Positions 21,226 to 32,938 of a stretch of DNA of 64,000 bases are shown piece after piece (position 1 is the first letter of the stretch; the number at the start of each line of letters is the position of its first letter). Source of the stretch: Chondrus crispus (Eukaryota; Rhodophyta; Florideophyceae; Gigartinales; Gigartinaceae); the NCBI RefSeq assembly GCF_000350225.1, contig NW_005179168.1, positions 5,456 through 69,455 on the forward strand, given 5' to 3'. A program made the position numbers and the translations under genes. The notes below the pieces were generated by a model that did not search any database, was not told the DNA's origin, and worked only from the letters and a program-made list of their open reading frames with translations.

Positions 21226-21726
21226 CTAAACAGCCCTGAGAGTAGATGGCATAGAATTGCTCTTCTTGTACGTTGCCAACGGCATCACGCAAACTCGGTC
21301 GCCACGCCGAATATCCCGTAAAGCAGGATCAACCTCCCGTAGCTCCTCGAAGTCACTGAAGGGTGCTTCCAAATTCTTGTAAGAACAGCCCAAATCGAAA
21401 AAGCCGTATGATACTGGATAGGTCTCGTACATCAAGAAGATAGCCGAATGCGTTGTTTTCGAAATAAATCTTCCGCGGAGAAGAAGGGTTTTGTGAGGGG
21501 CGCTTGGTTCATAAGGGTCTGGCCTGGGCGGGGGGATTTGGTTGTCAAAACAGAAAGCTCTCCCGTATGGAGGGGAAAAGCACGAGCCCCAAGCACAAAC
21601 AGCATAAATATCCGGATCGCGGAGCTCTGCGGGCGATATCTGTGTCGCAGAACTGAGGTGCGACAAAGCGATGAGCCCAAAGAGTACGAGAACCTTGAAG
21701 TCAACGGTGGTTTTCCCTCTGGTCAT
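21226..21726 (-). CDS. Small secreted protein, paralogue A of a divergent pair
   Basis: 166 codons. A signal peptide is evident: MTRGKTTVDFK, then the hydrophobic stretch VLVLFGLIALSHL, with cleavage likely near SSA/TQ. The mature part has paired cysteines (VCAWGSCF, FCFD), then LLLRGRFI, an acidic DFEELREVDPALRDIRRGD and CVMPLATYKKSN. The same order occurs in the divergent gene 22270-22836, so the two are paralogues. No known family recognised; export or wall location is inferred from the signal peptide. The C-terminus is shorter than the partner's. Confidence 0.65.
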   Translation of the reverse strand: MTRGKTTVDFKVLVLFGLIALSHLSSATQISPAELRDPDIYAVCAWGSCFSPPYGRAFCFDNQIPPPRPDPYEPSAPHKTLLLRGRFISKTTHSAIFLMYETYPVSYGFFDLGCSYKNLEAPFSDFEELREVDPALRDIRRGDRVCVMPLATYKKSNSMPSTLRAV

Positions 21727-22269
21727 GGTGGCAGCGTTAATAGGCGAAGGTGAAGGATATCACAGAGAGCTACCCAGGCCGGGTAGCCCAGCACGAATAT
21801 TTCTTCTTTTATCGTGTATATGTAGGAAAGACAAATCAGCATGTCGGTGGCCGCAAGTGCAACAGCGAAGAATAGATATCGTGTTGTTGGCGCTCAAACA
21901 CGTGAGCCGGAAACGTGCGGCTGATAAAAGGCGGCACCGTGAAGAAAAGGCTAATGATGAACAACGTTGCTTTCATGGCATGTAAGGCAACTTGGTAACA
22001 AGTATTTTGACGAGGAACCTTTCTCAAAATGCTCAAAAACGAGCTCAATTCCAACAGTTTGGGAACTGACTCTGCAGACTTAAGGCATGCAAAGGTGCAC
22101 GTTGTTTACATATGATTCTTTCATCACATCACGACATCACGTATCACGCTTTTTAATAATCGAGACCGTCTCACGTTCCTCGCAACTTCATCTCTCCCCC
22201 CGGCCTCCTTCCGACCTCTTCTTGCCCCAACAAAGGAGACATTTTCGTCGTTGACAACCAACAGTTACC
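21727..22269. promoter_or_regulatory. Shared intergenic region between divergent paralogues
   Basis: 543 bp separate the two divergent start codons, so this stretch must hold both promoters if both genes are active. No unambiguous TATA box or repeat was seen. Confidence 0.4.
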
Positions 22270-22836
22270 ATGAAGCCCTTATCAACAGCAGTTTATCTAC
22301 TTTTGTACACTTCAATACTTTCGTTCGTTTCGTGTCAAGAGAGGAGTCCTTTCGTTTCGACAAAAATCGACGTTGTCTGCTCAAAAGGGCGGGGCTGCAT
22401 ATCCGATTGCGATCAGCCCTGTTTTTGTCTGGACAAGCGCGTGCACGGAAGAGGATCCCCATCATACATACTGGACGATCGCGTGTTGTTCTTGAGGGGG
22501 CATTTGGTTCAGCTCACAAACGACTCTGTGGTGGCACTCATTACTGAATCATTCGAAATGCCGCTTTCTCTTTTCTCCCCTGAAACGTTTTCGAACTCTC
22601 CAGTGAGGCAAGCTGTAGACCCTTCAAAGATACCCGTCTTTGATACGTTTTCCGAGTTGCAAGCTCAGGAAAAAACGCTCTCCCGTTTGAGGGTCGGTGA
22701 CCCATATTGTGTCTGGCAACTAGATAAAAGTTACTGGAACTGTCCTGTGCATGGACAGGAGGGGTCCCTCACTGCTGGTTTCTACCTCCAAGATACAGGT
22801 TCGTTTGGTTTGAACTGCAACGTGAAACAGTTTTGA
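22270..22836 (+). CDS. Small secreted protein, paralogue B of a divergent pair
   Basis: 188 codons. Signal peptide MKPLSTAVYLLLYTSILSFV with likely cleavage after SC. The mature part has VCSKGRGCISDC and FCLD, then RVLFLRGHL, NDSVVALITESFEMP, FDTFSELQAQEKTLSRLR, VGDPYCVW and a C-terminal extension with two more Cys. It aligns in order with the product of 21226-21726 (VC..G..C, FC.D, L.LRG, F..EL..., LR.GD..CV). The even spread of Cys suggests a disulphide-bonded secreted domain. Function unknown. Confidence 0.7.
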   Translation: MKPLSTAVYLLLYTSILSFVSCQERSPFVSTKIDVVCSKGRGCISDCDQPCFCLDKRVHGRGSPSYILDDRVLFLRGHLVQLTNDSVVALITESFEMPLSLFSPETFSNSPVRQAVDPSKIPVFDTFSELQAQEKTLSRLRVGDPYCVWQLDKSYWNCPVHGQEGSLTAGFYLQDTGSFGLNCNVKQF

Positions 22837-23476
22837 AGAAGAAGAAGAAGCTGATAGAATCGGCAGAAAATCGCTCACTCGCGAAAAAGTCCACCTTTGC
22901 AATCGGCTGTCTCTTGCACATGAAACATGCAACGTCGAATCGAAAACTAGGAAAAGATGCATTGTGATGTTCAATACCACCTTAGACTACTAACGACTCT
23001 GATACTTCCTGCCAGCGTCACTCGCGAACTCAAGCGCGGCTCGATGTTGTTCACAGAACTTCAGTGCAACTATGAATTTTGCTCTGTGTTTTACATCGCG
23101 ATGCACTTGGACTCTCTCTAATTCATGAATATTCGTTGGAATTCATTGGACCTGTGGGCCAATCTACTCTGTTTGAATCTCTTTGAGTCCTTCCTTTTTA
23201 CTGTTGTAGTGTTTCTTAGGTTCTTTCCGTCGTTACCTCTATTCTGCTGTCTATCCTGCTGTTCTCGTGATTTCTCCAGTCTGTGGTCCATCACAGGTTC
23301 GAACTTAGGCCTCCTGAACTCCTCGACGTTGTCTCTGGAACGGCACCGCAGAGCAGACCAATAAACCTGTTCCAAACTGTTACCAACCCTGTTCCAACTC
23401 GACACTCGCTCCGTTTCCCTGCTCTCTGTCAGATACCCGCCGATGCTTGCTCCCAGGTCTTGCTACTTACATTGTT
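22837..23476. other. Intergenic / 5' region of Copia-B
   Basis: No gene. A tRNA-like stretch TGGTCCATCACAGGTTCGAA (23284-23303) could be a primer-binding site for Copia-B, but spacing does not fit a tRNA 3' end and no LTR end precedes it. Confidence 0.3.
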
Positions 23477-26249
23477 ATGGTCCCAGACCTGCCTGCTCGT
23501 CCTAAGTTCTCTTGGGATTTTCGTCATGTTCCCTGGGCCGATGGAAAGGGAGATCAGGAACCGTACAAGAATGCTGTACTGCTTTGGAAAGCGTTCCACG
23601 ATAAACTGCCAGATACGAACAGCTACAAAGTTCCCCAGGACCTCCAAGGCATCATGTTACAATCGCAGCTCTATGGACGTGCTCTCGATCTCTCAAAGAA
23701 AATTCCCACCGCTACGCTGCAGTCTCCTGAAGGTGTCTCGGCTATAATCAGTGCTGTTTATCGCCGTGATCCACTTGTTGTTGTCAGTAATGTTTATCAG
23801 CTATTTCAAGATATGTTGAGCACCAAACGCGGCACATCGGAATCTTTCCAGAACTTTGAGTCTCGTTTTGAAGCTAAGGTCTCAAAGTTTAACTCGCAGT
23901 CTGAGAATCTGAAGCTACCGGAAGCACTCGTGACATTTGTTCTCTTGGCTAACTGCAATCTTGACGGTAGCCAACGTGTCTCCATTCTCGCTGCAGCTGC
24001 TCCCTATCATGAAGAACTCTCTCCTGATGCTACCAATGAAGAGTTCCTCTCGTCCATTCGGTATGACGCCTTTGCCTCCGTTGTTCGTCAATGTGACAAG
24101 CCCCGTACAGGCATGCCCTCTGATATTGCACCCCGTGGTATTCAGGCCCACACTGCGTCTGTTTCTTCTCGCAAATCCCGCTCCCGTAGGCGGCTGAGCC
24201 CAGAAGAACTGGCCGACTTAAAGTCTAAATCTACGTGTCGTAAGTGCGGTGCCAAAGACCATTGGGAAGTTGACCATGGCTCAGATGGAACTTTTGTTCC
24301 TAAGAAGCAGCATAACGGAGATGAGAAGACTACAGGACCCGTCAAAATGGGAAAGACTGTCTCGTTCAACATGGTTCGCATCTTTGGTCAGACCGAAGCT
24401 TTTGAAGACCTACCCGGCCCCCTTTTGGATGATGCGGCTCCGTACAGTGATCTTGGGGAGAAAGAATTTCGAATGCTAGCTCCGTATCTGCTACCAGCCT
24501 GGAATGAACTATATGAACCCCTCCCACCTGATCTTGCGGACTTCCCATACTGTCAGTATGGATCTGGTGAGCATGCTAGCGCTGCTAGGAAAATGCTGGG
24601 ATCGGTGGTTCTTTCTGCCACTACAAACCAAGGTACGATTGTGAACATTCGACATCTTGTCATCGAAGGATCATCGCAGTGGGTGGTAGGCAGAAATGTT
24701 AGCCGCCACTGCAACATTGACCACATTTATCGCAATGCTCTGATCCTGCCTGCTTCTCTGGAGTCCTACATTTCCCTGGTCGATCATGGATTCCACAGCT
24801 ACATTCCGTTTGAAGCGTTCGGCCCAACTGACACAAAGCTCACTGATCCTGCCGCTTTTGGACGTGTATTCTGTGCTACACTACACGTTCACTCCGCATC
24901 TCAAGCTACGAGACCTTGGTCAGAACTCAAACCCATCGTGGACAAGGTCCATCGTCATGTTTGCGGACACTCAAATTATCAAGACATCAAGACTCTGCTT
25001 CAGCGCAACAATATTTGGAACAATGATGTTCGGAAGTACCTCTACGCTGTGCTCCACCGATGCACAGCCTGTATTACTGTCCAAGAACCGAAAGCCTCCC
25101 GTCTGGTTTCCCTCAGTGCCATGTCACGTCAATTTAATCAAGTTGTGTGCATTGATCACTTGTTTCTTAATCGGCACAAGGTATTTCATTGTATGGACTC
25201 TGTCTCTCGGTGCTCTGCTGGTTTTCCAGTTACTGACACCACGATGTCGAACGCTATCACAGCCTTCGAAGCTCACTGGATCACACTATTTTGGCCACCA
25301 GACACTGTGCTTTACGATCCAGCATTTGACAACTCAGAGTTCACAGCATATCTCCATAGTCTTGGGATAAATGCCAGTCCGATACCGCCCAGAAGGCACA
25401 AAAATAATGTGCTTGAGTCAAAGCATAAGATAATTCGAGACATTTTCCTGTGACTTCGTGTTGCGTCAGAGCACGATTGTGTTGAACCTCAGCTACTCAT
25501 TGTCCAAGCTATACGCATCTCGAATTATATCTATGGTAGCGATTTCATGTAGGCTCATGAGCTTGCTAAAGGTTACACGCGTTCGTTACTATCTGATCAG
25601 TTCCCGGTCAAAGTGCCCGATGAGATCTTATCCGCTCATGACAAGCTTCTTGCCAAGCGCAAGCTCACTCTGATTTTACGTTCCAAAACTGTCAAAGATA
25701 TTCCGATCAACGTTGGTGACTCATTTCAAGTCTACATCAAGCTCCCCAACGAGAAGCGTGGTCATTGGTCATCCGCCAAGCCGGTACTGTCGTACGATCA
25801 CGCCTCACGGACTGTTCGTGTCCCTGGTGCAAATGGGCGTCAGATCCGCGCCGCAACTGAGGACGTTCGTCCTGCCCTGCCTGCTGATGACCTCTCTGCA
25901 GCTATTCAAGAGTCCGTCGATCAAGTTGACGCTTCACTCAGCGATACTATTGATGAATTGCCCAACATTGACACGAGCACGAAAATTTATGCAGAAGGAT
26001 TTTCTGATCAAGCCTCAGATCCTATCTTGACTACTGCGGCTGCTGAAGAAGATGATACTACAGGATTCTTTGAGAACACCATCTATTCCGAGACTCATCC
26101 GTCGGATGCGTTGCTACATGTTCCGACATCTGCTTCTGAACATCCTGGATCAAACATCTCGTCCGCCCCTGACGTACGCACCCACGGAATGGTCACACGC
26201 AGTCAAGCTGCTCTTCAAACTAGAGTACAGTGGAGTTATCCCCTGGAAG
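23477..26249 (+). pseudogene. Copia-B: gag-protease-integrase polyprotein without RT
   Basis: One frame from ATG 23477 to 26249 contains just two stops, TGA 25451-25453 and a TAG near 25550, with coherent protein between them. Gag-like sequence (LQSQLYGRALDLSKKI, ESFQNFESRFEAKVSKF) is followed by a knuckle (CRKCGAKDHWEVDH) and protease-like VVGRNVSRHCNIDHI, though no D-S/T-G-A is visible. The integrase zinc region is HRHVCGHSNYQDIKTLLQRN to CTAC; the core is VVCIDHLFL (D), TVLYDPAFDNSEF (D) and NNVLESKHKIIRDIFL (E). HGMVTRSQAAL, the usual lead-in to RT, is reached before the Z2 LTR interrupts it. No RT appears where the flank resumes at 57615. Confidence 0.75.
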
Positions 26250-26330
26250 TGTCGTGCACTGAGGGGGAAGGGTGGGATCCCCTTCTGGCAGAGCGCGCGC
26301 GTTCAGAGGCGCGTGTAGGGGGGTTATCGG
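26250..26330. repeat. Z2 solo LTR, left part
   Basis: 81 bp from TGTCGTGCACTGAGG to ATCGG, matching the first 81 bp of Z1 (46645-46725). The rest of this LTR is at 56983-57609, 30.7 kb away, because Gypsy-1 is inserted in it. A TSD GGAAG flanks the whole LTR (26245-26249, 57610-57614). Confidence 0.9.
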
Positions 26331-27381
26331 TGTAGTGCAATGCGCCTGTCGGGCAGAGACCGCGGTCCGAAAGTCCAGCAAAAACAACAACAGCAACAAA
26401 AAGAAGAACTGCAGATGGCACAGCGCTACGGAGTGTCCGACTCTCCCTTCTCCGTTTAAACGAGCTTGCGACTCGTAGTAGCTCGGATCCCTGATGAGGG
26501 GGGGCACAGAGAAATAGCCCGGCCCGGGATCGGTGTGGTAGAGACTTGCGAAGAGATCTGCTCGTCAAGTGTGGAGTGGGGCGTGTACGTAGGTACCCCG
26601 GTTCCACTGGGTTGTAAGGCCAATGCTCGTTGGGCTTCTTCCACACCTTGTAACGCGACAAGGCCTTCAACGGGGGCGTTGCAACGCAGCCCGACGGGAT
26701 GAAATGAAAGTAGCAGCGCTACGTCAACCGTGCCGCCCGATGGCTCGAAACACCTACACCGGTTCGGTCGCAACCGACACCGATGGTACCAACACTGGCT
26801 CGTAATACGACGGAGCCCTTCGAGGGAGACGTCGTTGCAACGGTCTCCGTCGGAAAATGGGTCACAGTAGCAGCGCTACGTCAACTGTGTCGCCCGATGG
26901 CTCGAAACACCTACACCGGTTCGGTTGCAACCGAGGCCGATGGCACCAACACAAGATATGGGAAAAATAGGTAGAATTAGAGATAGAAAAGGATAGGGAA
27001 ATAAAGGAAAGAGAAAAGGGAACCCCGAGCGATAGAGGATGCCGTAGGCTTAGATAAAAGGGAGCGTCTTGGTAGAGACGGACTTCGACCAAGGCGACAT
27101 TCAACTCCGGCAACTCGGGTTGGTTTATTGACTTGTTCGGTCAAAGGGCTAAGTTATATAGAGCCCCGCCGGGGCGAGTACAGTAGCTCCCGGCTCTAGA
27201 TTCTAGATCTAATCTAGTGTCAGCAAAATTAATGCCAACTAATTAACTAAATAAAATTAAATAATTAAAAATTAAAACTGTGCAATTATTCACACGTGTG
27301 TCCCCCAAACCCGGACTACTTTTCGTATCCAAATGTTTTCCTTTCTTTTCACCCCCCTTCCCAGGTGCGTATTGCACTACA
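26331..27381 (-). repeat. Gypsy-1 3' LTR
   Basis: 1051 bp. A CA-rich start (CAAAAACAACAACAGCAAC) and TATATAGAGCC near 27155 are recognisable in both copies. The minus-strand polypurine tract AGAAGGGAGATA abuts it at 27382. Confidence 0.92.
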
Positions 27382-27491
27382 TATCTCCCTTCTGAGCGCT
27401 CTCGCGCAGCGGCTTCACTCCCTTGCTTCCCAACTTCTTCCCTTTTCTCCCGACCATCGGTCGCCGCCCGCGTGAGAGTAAGGCGATCTCC

Positions 27492-29156
27492 ATGTTTCCT
27501 TCATCGGATCCCACTGTCGGACATACCGCCCGCGGTCGCCGCGGTGTGGGCTTCTCACACACGCCTTCCATTCCTAGCGACCTTCCTTCCATACCCCGAC
27601 TTCCCCCGAACACCAACGTTCCTGAACCGGTCTTTCATCCCGATCTCCATCCTTCATCAGCCCCTTGTCGATCCCCCTCACTAGCCGAGCTCCAAGGTAA
27701 ATCCATGCGCGACTATCCCTTACTGTACGCGGCCACTCCTTGGTTTTCCGCCATCGACGTGTGCGACGTCACTAGCATCGGGCGCGACTTTGCCGACGGT
27801 GCGGGGATGCTGCCGGGTCACCTTCCCCTTCAAGCCATTTCCTCCTACGATTGGCGTGCCCGTGTCGCCATTCCCCCTTCTATCCTGCGTCGTTCCCCCC
27901 CTCGTGGCCGACAGGGCCTATCCCTGCGGTTCATGGAAGCCGTTCTCGACCGCCTCGACCTATCCCTATCCGATGCCCACATCCCTCCGTCCTTCGGATG
28001 TGACACGTAGAAGTTTCGCACGGAGGGGGAGCGTGATTACCTTGACAACCTCCTCAGCTGGACACGGGGTGACCCCGTGCTCGAGGCGGACCGCCTGTGA
28101 CATAACCAACTGACGGTGACTAACGATGCACTGTCATATACGCGCGCAATCCTCCCCCTCAATTTCCGATATACGAAACGCGGGAACATCCCCTTCTTCC
28201 AGCATACGGTCCGATTCGAGCGTAAGATGAGATCGGACACGGGATATTTCCTAGCTTACCAAATGGTTGAGGCGGGGGAAATTGCTCGGTCACACTACTC
28301 CAAGCGGTACCAGCAACTCCCCTCATGGTGGGGACAATTTGAGGTCTGCCAAGGGTTTTGGGCAGAGCTCGGTCCCATCCTTACCTACTTTGGAAGCCAT
28401 CTCACTGATCCTCGTCACGGGTTGTGGGTTGTCTTTTTGACGGAGTGGTGCGTGAAGGTAGCCGCCACCTTGCTCTGGGAGGCGTACGATTGTTAGCGGC
28501 TTTGGTATCTTCCTCCGAAGCTCGTCGAGCTCATGTGCCTTTTGGACTATACTGTGCCCTTTGGCGGAGCAGACACCGACTTCGAACTGCACTCCTTACT
28601 CGAAAAGATCAATCAGGTCGACTGGGATGTTGTTCCCCCTATCAAGTCATCCCGATCCTTCGCGAGGCGACGCCCGTCCTTTTCTCCCGGACGAAGTCAC
28701 AGTGCGGCGGGTGACTTTGTCTGGTTCAACCCTTGGACATCCGCCTTGTGCTCTCCCTCCGAAGCGCGCCTCAGTCGCCAATTCGGCAACCAAGTTCCAA
28801 CCCCTGACGTAGCTCCCATACGAGCCATAGATCCCCGCGCAGACGACGTTTGCCCCCGACCGTCTGCTCCAGATTCCCCTCTCCCTGCAGCCCCTGCTGC
28901 TGCTCCTCCTGCTGTCGATATCCCCTCGGCAGGGCATCCCGAAACTCTGTCGGTTAGGGAAGCGTTGTCTTCCCCACCGTCCCCATCAATTCCCAAAAAG
29001 AGCGACGGAGCCATTGACATCTACTGCACATTGCTCCGCGCTCATGGCATCGAAGGTGAAGCTCTCCAAGGGGCTTCCCTCGATGATTTGCGAGTCCTTG
29101 CTCGACTCGTAACCTCACTCCCAAAGGAAAAATCCTTGGGTGTGCCGCCCCAATGA
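27492..29156 (+). pseudogene. Antisense cargo ORF of Gypsy-1 (about 555 codons, 3 stops)
   Basis: It lies on the plus strand, opposite to gag-pol, starting about 110 bp from the 3' LTR. A single frame holds from ATG 27492 to TGA 29154-29156, broken only by TAG 28008-28010, TGA 28098-28100 and TAG 28494-28496, with coherent protein across each stop. Pro/Ser-rich ends surround a folded-looking centre (PLNFRYTKRGNIPFFQHTV, TGYFLAYQMVEAGEIARSHY, LPSWWGQFEVCQGFWAELGP, WVVFLTEWCVKVAATLLWEA). No known family recognised. An ORF of this length kept open on the non-pol strand implies past selection. Confidence 0.6.
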
Positions 29157-32100
29157 CCTGCCGCTTAGAGCGACTTCCCCGTGATCCGTTCTCGGATTAT
29201 TACCCGTTCGGGGTGACGTCTGGTTATTGACGTCATCCTGTAGCTTTTGGATAATAAAATGAACCACCTGCGTATCCTCCGTTACCTTCACTTTCCTCCT
29301 CTTTTGTGGCACATTCTCTTCCTCCTATCCTCGATGTGCGTTTCTTGCGGCATGTCCGGCGGCCGTCTTTGCCCGTAGCGCAACATGGCGAAGGAAAGGA
29401 ACTTCGCACTGACAGTAGGGGTATACGTGGGGCTTCGGGCAGCCTGCAGCCGATTCCTTCTTCACAATATCGCAAAAGCGCCGCGTGAATCAAACGGAAG
29501 CCCGTTCTTCCTCTTGTCGGTTGTGCGCTTAACAACACTTAAAATCACCATCCATGCCGACGTCCAGTCCGAAAAGAAACTCCAGACCACCGGCAGGGGG
29601 ATGTATATTTTCTTTGCAGTTGCTGCAACACAGCGAGTGCGAAGAACCTGTGAAAGTGAGAATTAAATTTTCCCTGACGTCACACCATTATCCATCATAG
29701 TCTTCGTTCTCCTCGATTCCTTTTTCCTCCTCTTTATCCAACACGAACGTCTTCCTTTCCCTCGATTTCCTTTTTCCTCCTCTTTATCCAACATAACGTC
29801 TTCCTTTCCCTCGATTTACTTTTCCTCCTCTTTATCCAACACGTCGCGGCTGTGACACAGTAAAGTTTAGACGTCTTCGAATGTGTGAGTCCACAAGGGC
29901 TCGTCCCATCGGATCGATGTCGACATCACGATATGCTCCCCCGGGGAGGTGCGTAGTGCGCCTTTCCCTTTTGTTCTCCAGCCTTCTATCCGTAGCCACA
30001 CACAACAAACAAAAATCAGCCAGCCTTCTAACACGATCGGAACTTGGTCCCTTTGCGTCTCGTCCGTTCGGACGGTCAAAGCGAGAGTCGATCCCAGTTT
30101 TGGCCTGTTGGCGATTAGTTACCCTTCGTCCGGCGCTCCCCTGCTCTCGTTGCGATCCGCGATCCCTTCTTCCTTCTCTTCAATTATCTCCTCAATTCCA
30201 CGAACTCTTTTCTTTGAAAGTATTAGAAACGTACACTGTAGTGAGCAAATCAAATAACGCGGGTCATTCAATTCAATATTAGATTACCCAGGGAGTGGAC
30301 TAACGTTCTCAACAAATGCCCTGGTGCTCAATTCACACGACAAAAAAACGAAACAAAACAAAAAAAAGAACTGAACGAAACTGCGATAATTCTTCTACGT
30401 AATCTCCACGGGCTCTGCATTCTCTCCGTCTCGCGGGGGAGAATTGGTGCGGCTGCCCTCCTACTCGTCGTACGCTTCCGTGTTGCGCATCCTCGGACAA
30501 TTCCTCGATCGTAGACATGAGCCGTAGCCACTCCGGACTTAGTCAGTTTTTTTGTCTGACTGCCTTGCAGGGCTGTTGCACATTTTGCCCCCATTTAACC
30601 CTTCCTTCTCCCAGGTCAACGGATGACTTGTAATTTTCACATTAAAATAGTAACCGTAAGGCAACGATACGTCGGTTCGGAGATCGCTCTCTTCCTTCCT
30701 TCGAGGACCTTGTGGTCTTGCCGGTCAGGGTCGGAGGGACGCAATCGCGTCTCCGACGTCAAAAAAATAGAATAGGGCGAAGCAAGACAAAGCCAAAAGC
30801 GAAAACGAAAGAAACATAACTTCTCCCTGCTCGACGAGTTTCTGTCCCCAATCTGTCGATCGTGGTCAGCGCCAAGCGCCTTCCCTGCATATTCCGTCGG
30901 ATACACTACTGTAGCAATCCGGGGGTTTCGACTGAACTAGGCAATTCCTGCCATAACTTGTCGCGTCCACACGTCGTGCGTATAGGCCTGGATCCACCTT
31001 CTTATCTCCCTCCAACGTGGGGGTCTCGTCGGGATCGGCGCCCTTTTGGTTTTCCTAGTCTTGCGCGTCGACGTCGCGGCGCGAGGATGTATTCCGCCTT
31101 CACAAAGAAAAAAAATAAACAGGCAAACAAACGTAGAGCAGAAAATAAAAAAACAGACAGCTAGAAAGGGAGTCAAAGAACAGGAAAGACAATTGCCATG
31201 GTGGATCGCTCGGGGTAAAAACAAGGACGTGAGCTTGGCGACGTCAGTCGCTACAAGCAACAGACAGATTGTCGGTCACAAGCTCGTCGAGCGATACTTT
31301 CTTCTCCGTTGGATTCGTCCTTTCCTCAATGTTCCTCCTGGACATCCGTGAAGGAAGAAGGCGCGAGACTCTCGATCCTCTCATGAATAAATAAATAACG
31401 TTCCGTTCCCCTTCTTTCTTTCGTCTTCCGTTCGCCGCTGCGAGCGACGAGGCTTTTTGCGAACAGAAATAGTCGCCGTTTTTGGGGAGAGGGGGGGATG
31501 GCTCCTATGCCGGTGTGCGTATCCGATGGTATGCAGTCGTTCCGAGATTTACACTGGGGGAACCCTCCCGCTCGCCGTGCGTCGATTTCTTAGTCTCTCG
31601 ATCGTAGTCAACGCCTTTGAAACGGGTTTGACGACGTTGTTGTTTGGTGCTGTGGTCGGCGTCGCGCGCGGGGGTTGGTGACGGTGCTGCCGGACGGCCT
31701 CGGATACTCGTGCCTTTGGCTATAACAAGCGACAGCCCGTTCTGGTATGACCGACAAGTTCCGTACCTTCCCTTAATTTTGATTAAAATTTCGAAGACTG
31801 ACCAGTGTTCAATTTTCAACTTTCACCGCCTGTCGAGCAGCTCCCTGCCGACATCCCCATTTTTTTGATTAAATCATGTCCCACGATGGTGGATCACTGA
31901 TCCAAGCGTCCCTTCACGTGCGCGCGGCGGCAGCGCGTGATCGCATCCAAGGAGGTGTATTACCTCAGCCTGAGACTACAGTAAATTTTTCCATTTCATG
32001 GCATGCCAGCGCGCGCTGCTTCATTCATGTGAGGGGTCCGATGCAGAATCGCCTAACTCATTCCAGTTTCCTTCTCTCATTTCCTGTGATCGCGATGCCG

Positions 32101-32938
32101 GCGACTATCGCTACCCTCTCTCTCCGCGGTGCGCTTCACATCGTCCACGTCCTCTTGATTCGTCTCGTTCACGTGCGCGTGCCCGCGCATTTCAACTGCC
32201 TTTTTTCCACACCTTCTCGTTCTTCCTGCGCGGGACAGCATTCCGACCGACTCGTCGTTATCCCTTTTGGCTCCCCCCGAACTACGGGAGGTTGTCTTGT
32301 CGACAGGAATTTACCCTTTCTCGCTTCCGTGCGCGTCCTTCTGCGCGATACAAAACAAAAAAAGAATTGACGACAAAAGAATCAGACAAACGCTAGCCGT
32401 GGCATCGCACGATCGATCGCTGTACGTCAACGACGTTCCCATCAGGGCTTCTATTCGACTCATTCTGGGCGTGGGCGACACCGGTGGTGTGTTGCCGGCC
32501 GTCCCAGTCGCTCAAACTCGACTTCACGCCTTTCTTAACGCCCTATGCCTCTCAATCGTCAGTGTCGTTCCCGGATCATTGTTAAAATTCACACAACCCT
32601 TCTGTGTTCCGCGTTTTTCCTCGCGACACTTGTCTCTCTGAACTTCCTTCACGCGATCCGTCCTCTCCTTCCTCGACTTGAGATACAGCGTGTAGCCTTA
32701 ATCACGATCGGCGGTTCGCAGTCCCTTGTCGCCCCTGGGCGTCTGTCGTGTTCTTCTGACATTACGCACGATCCTTCCGGAATGACCGACCTAGGTGCGT
32801 CTCGGGAAGGGAAAACAAACATAAAGAAACAAAACAACCAAAAAAACGAAACAGAATAGTTAAGAAGATAAAAACATAGGGAACTGGTTGCGGCTCGCGT
32901 CTTCTTTTCGCTTTCCATCATCACATTGCGTATGGAGC
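29157..32938. other. Gypsy-1 3' non-coding spacer
   Basis: 3.8 kb with no convincing ORF on either strand. It contains the pyrimidine-rich tandem repeat at 29697-29845 and several A-rich runs such as near 31110-31150 and 32810-32860. It separates the antisense ORF from the chromodomain end of pol. Confidence 0.5.
29697..29845. repeat. Pyrimidine-rich tandem repeat, about 3 units
   Basis: Units of about 55 bp contain TTTCCTCCTCTTTATCCAAC followed by RTCTTCCTTTCCCTCGATT. The third copy is incomplete. Confidence 0.8.

Noticed and set aside
23284..23303. TGGTCCATCACAGGTTCGAA as a tRNA-derived primer-binding site or tRNA gene
   Set aside because: The spacing between TGG and GTTCGAA is three bases short of a tRNA 3' end, and no LTR terminus ends just before it.
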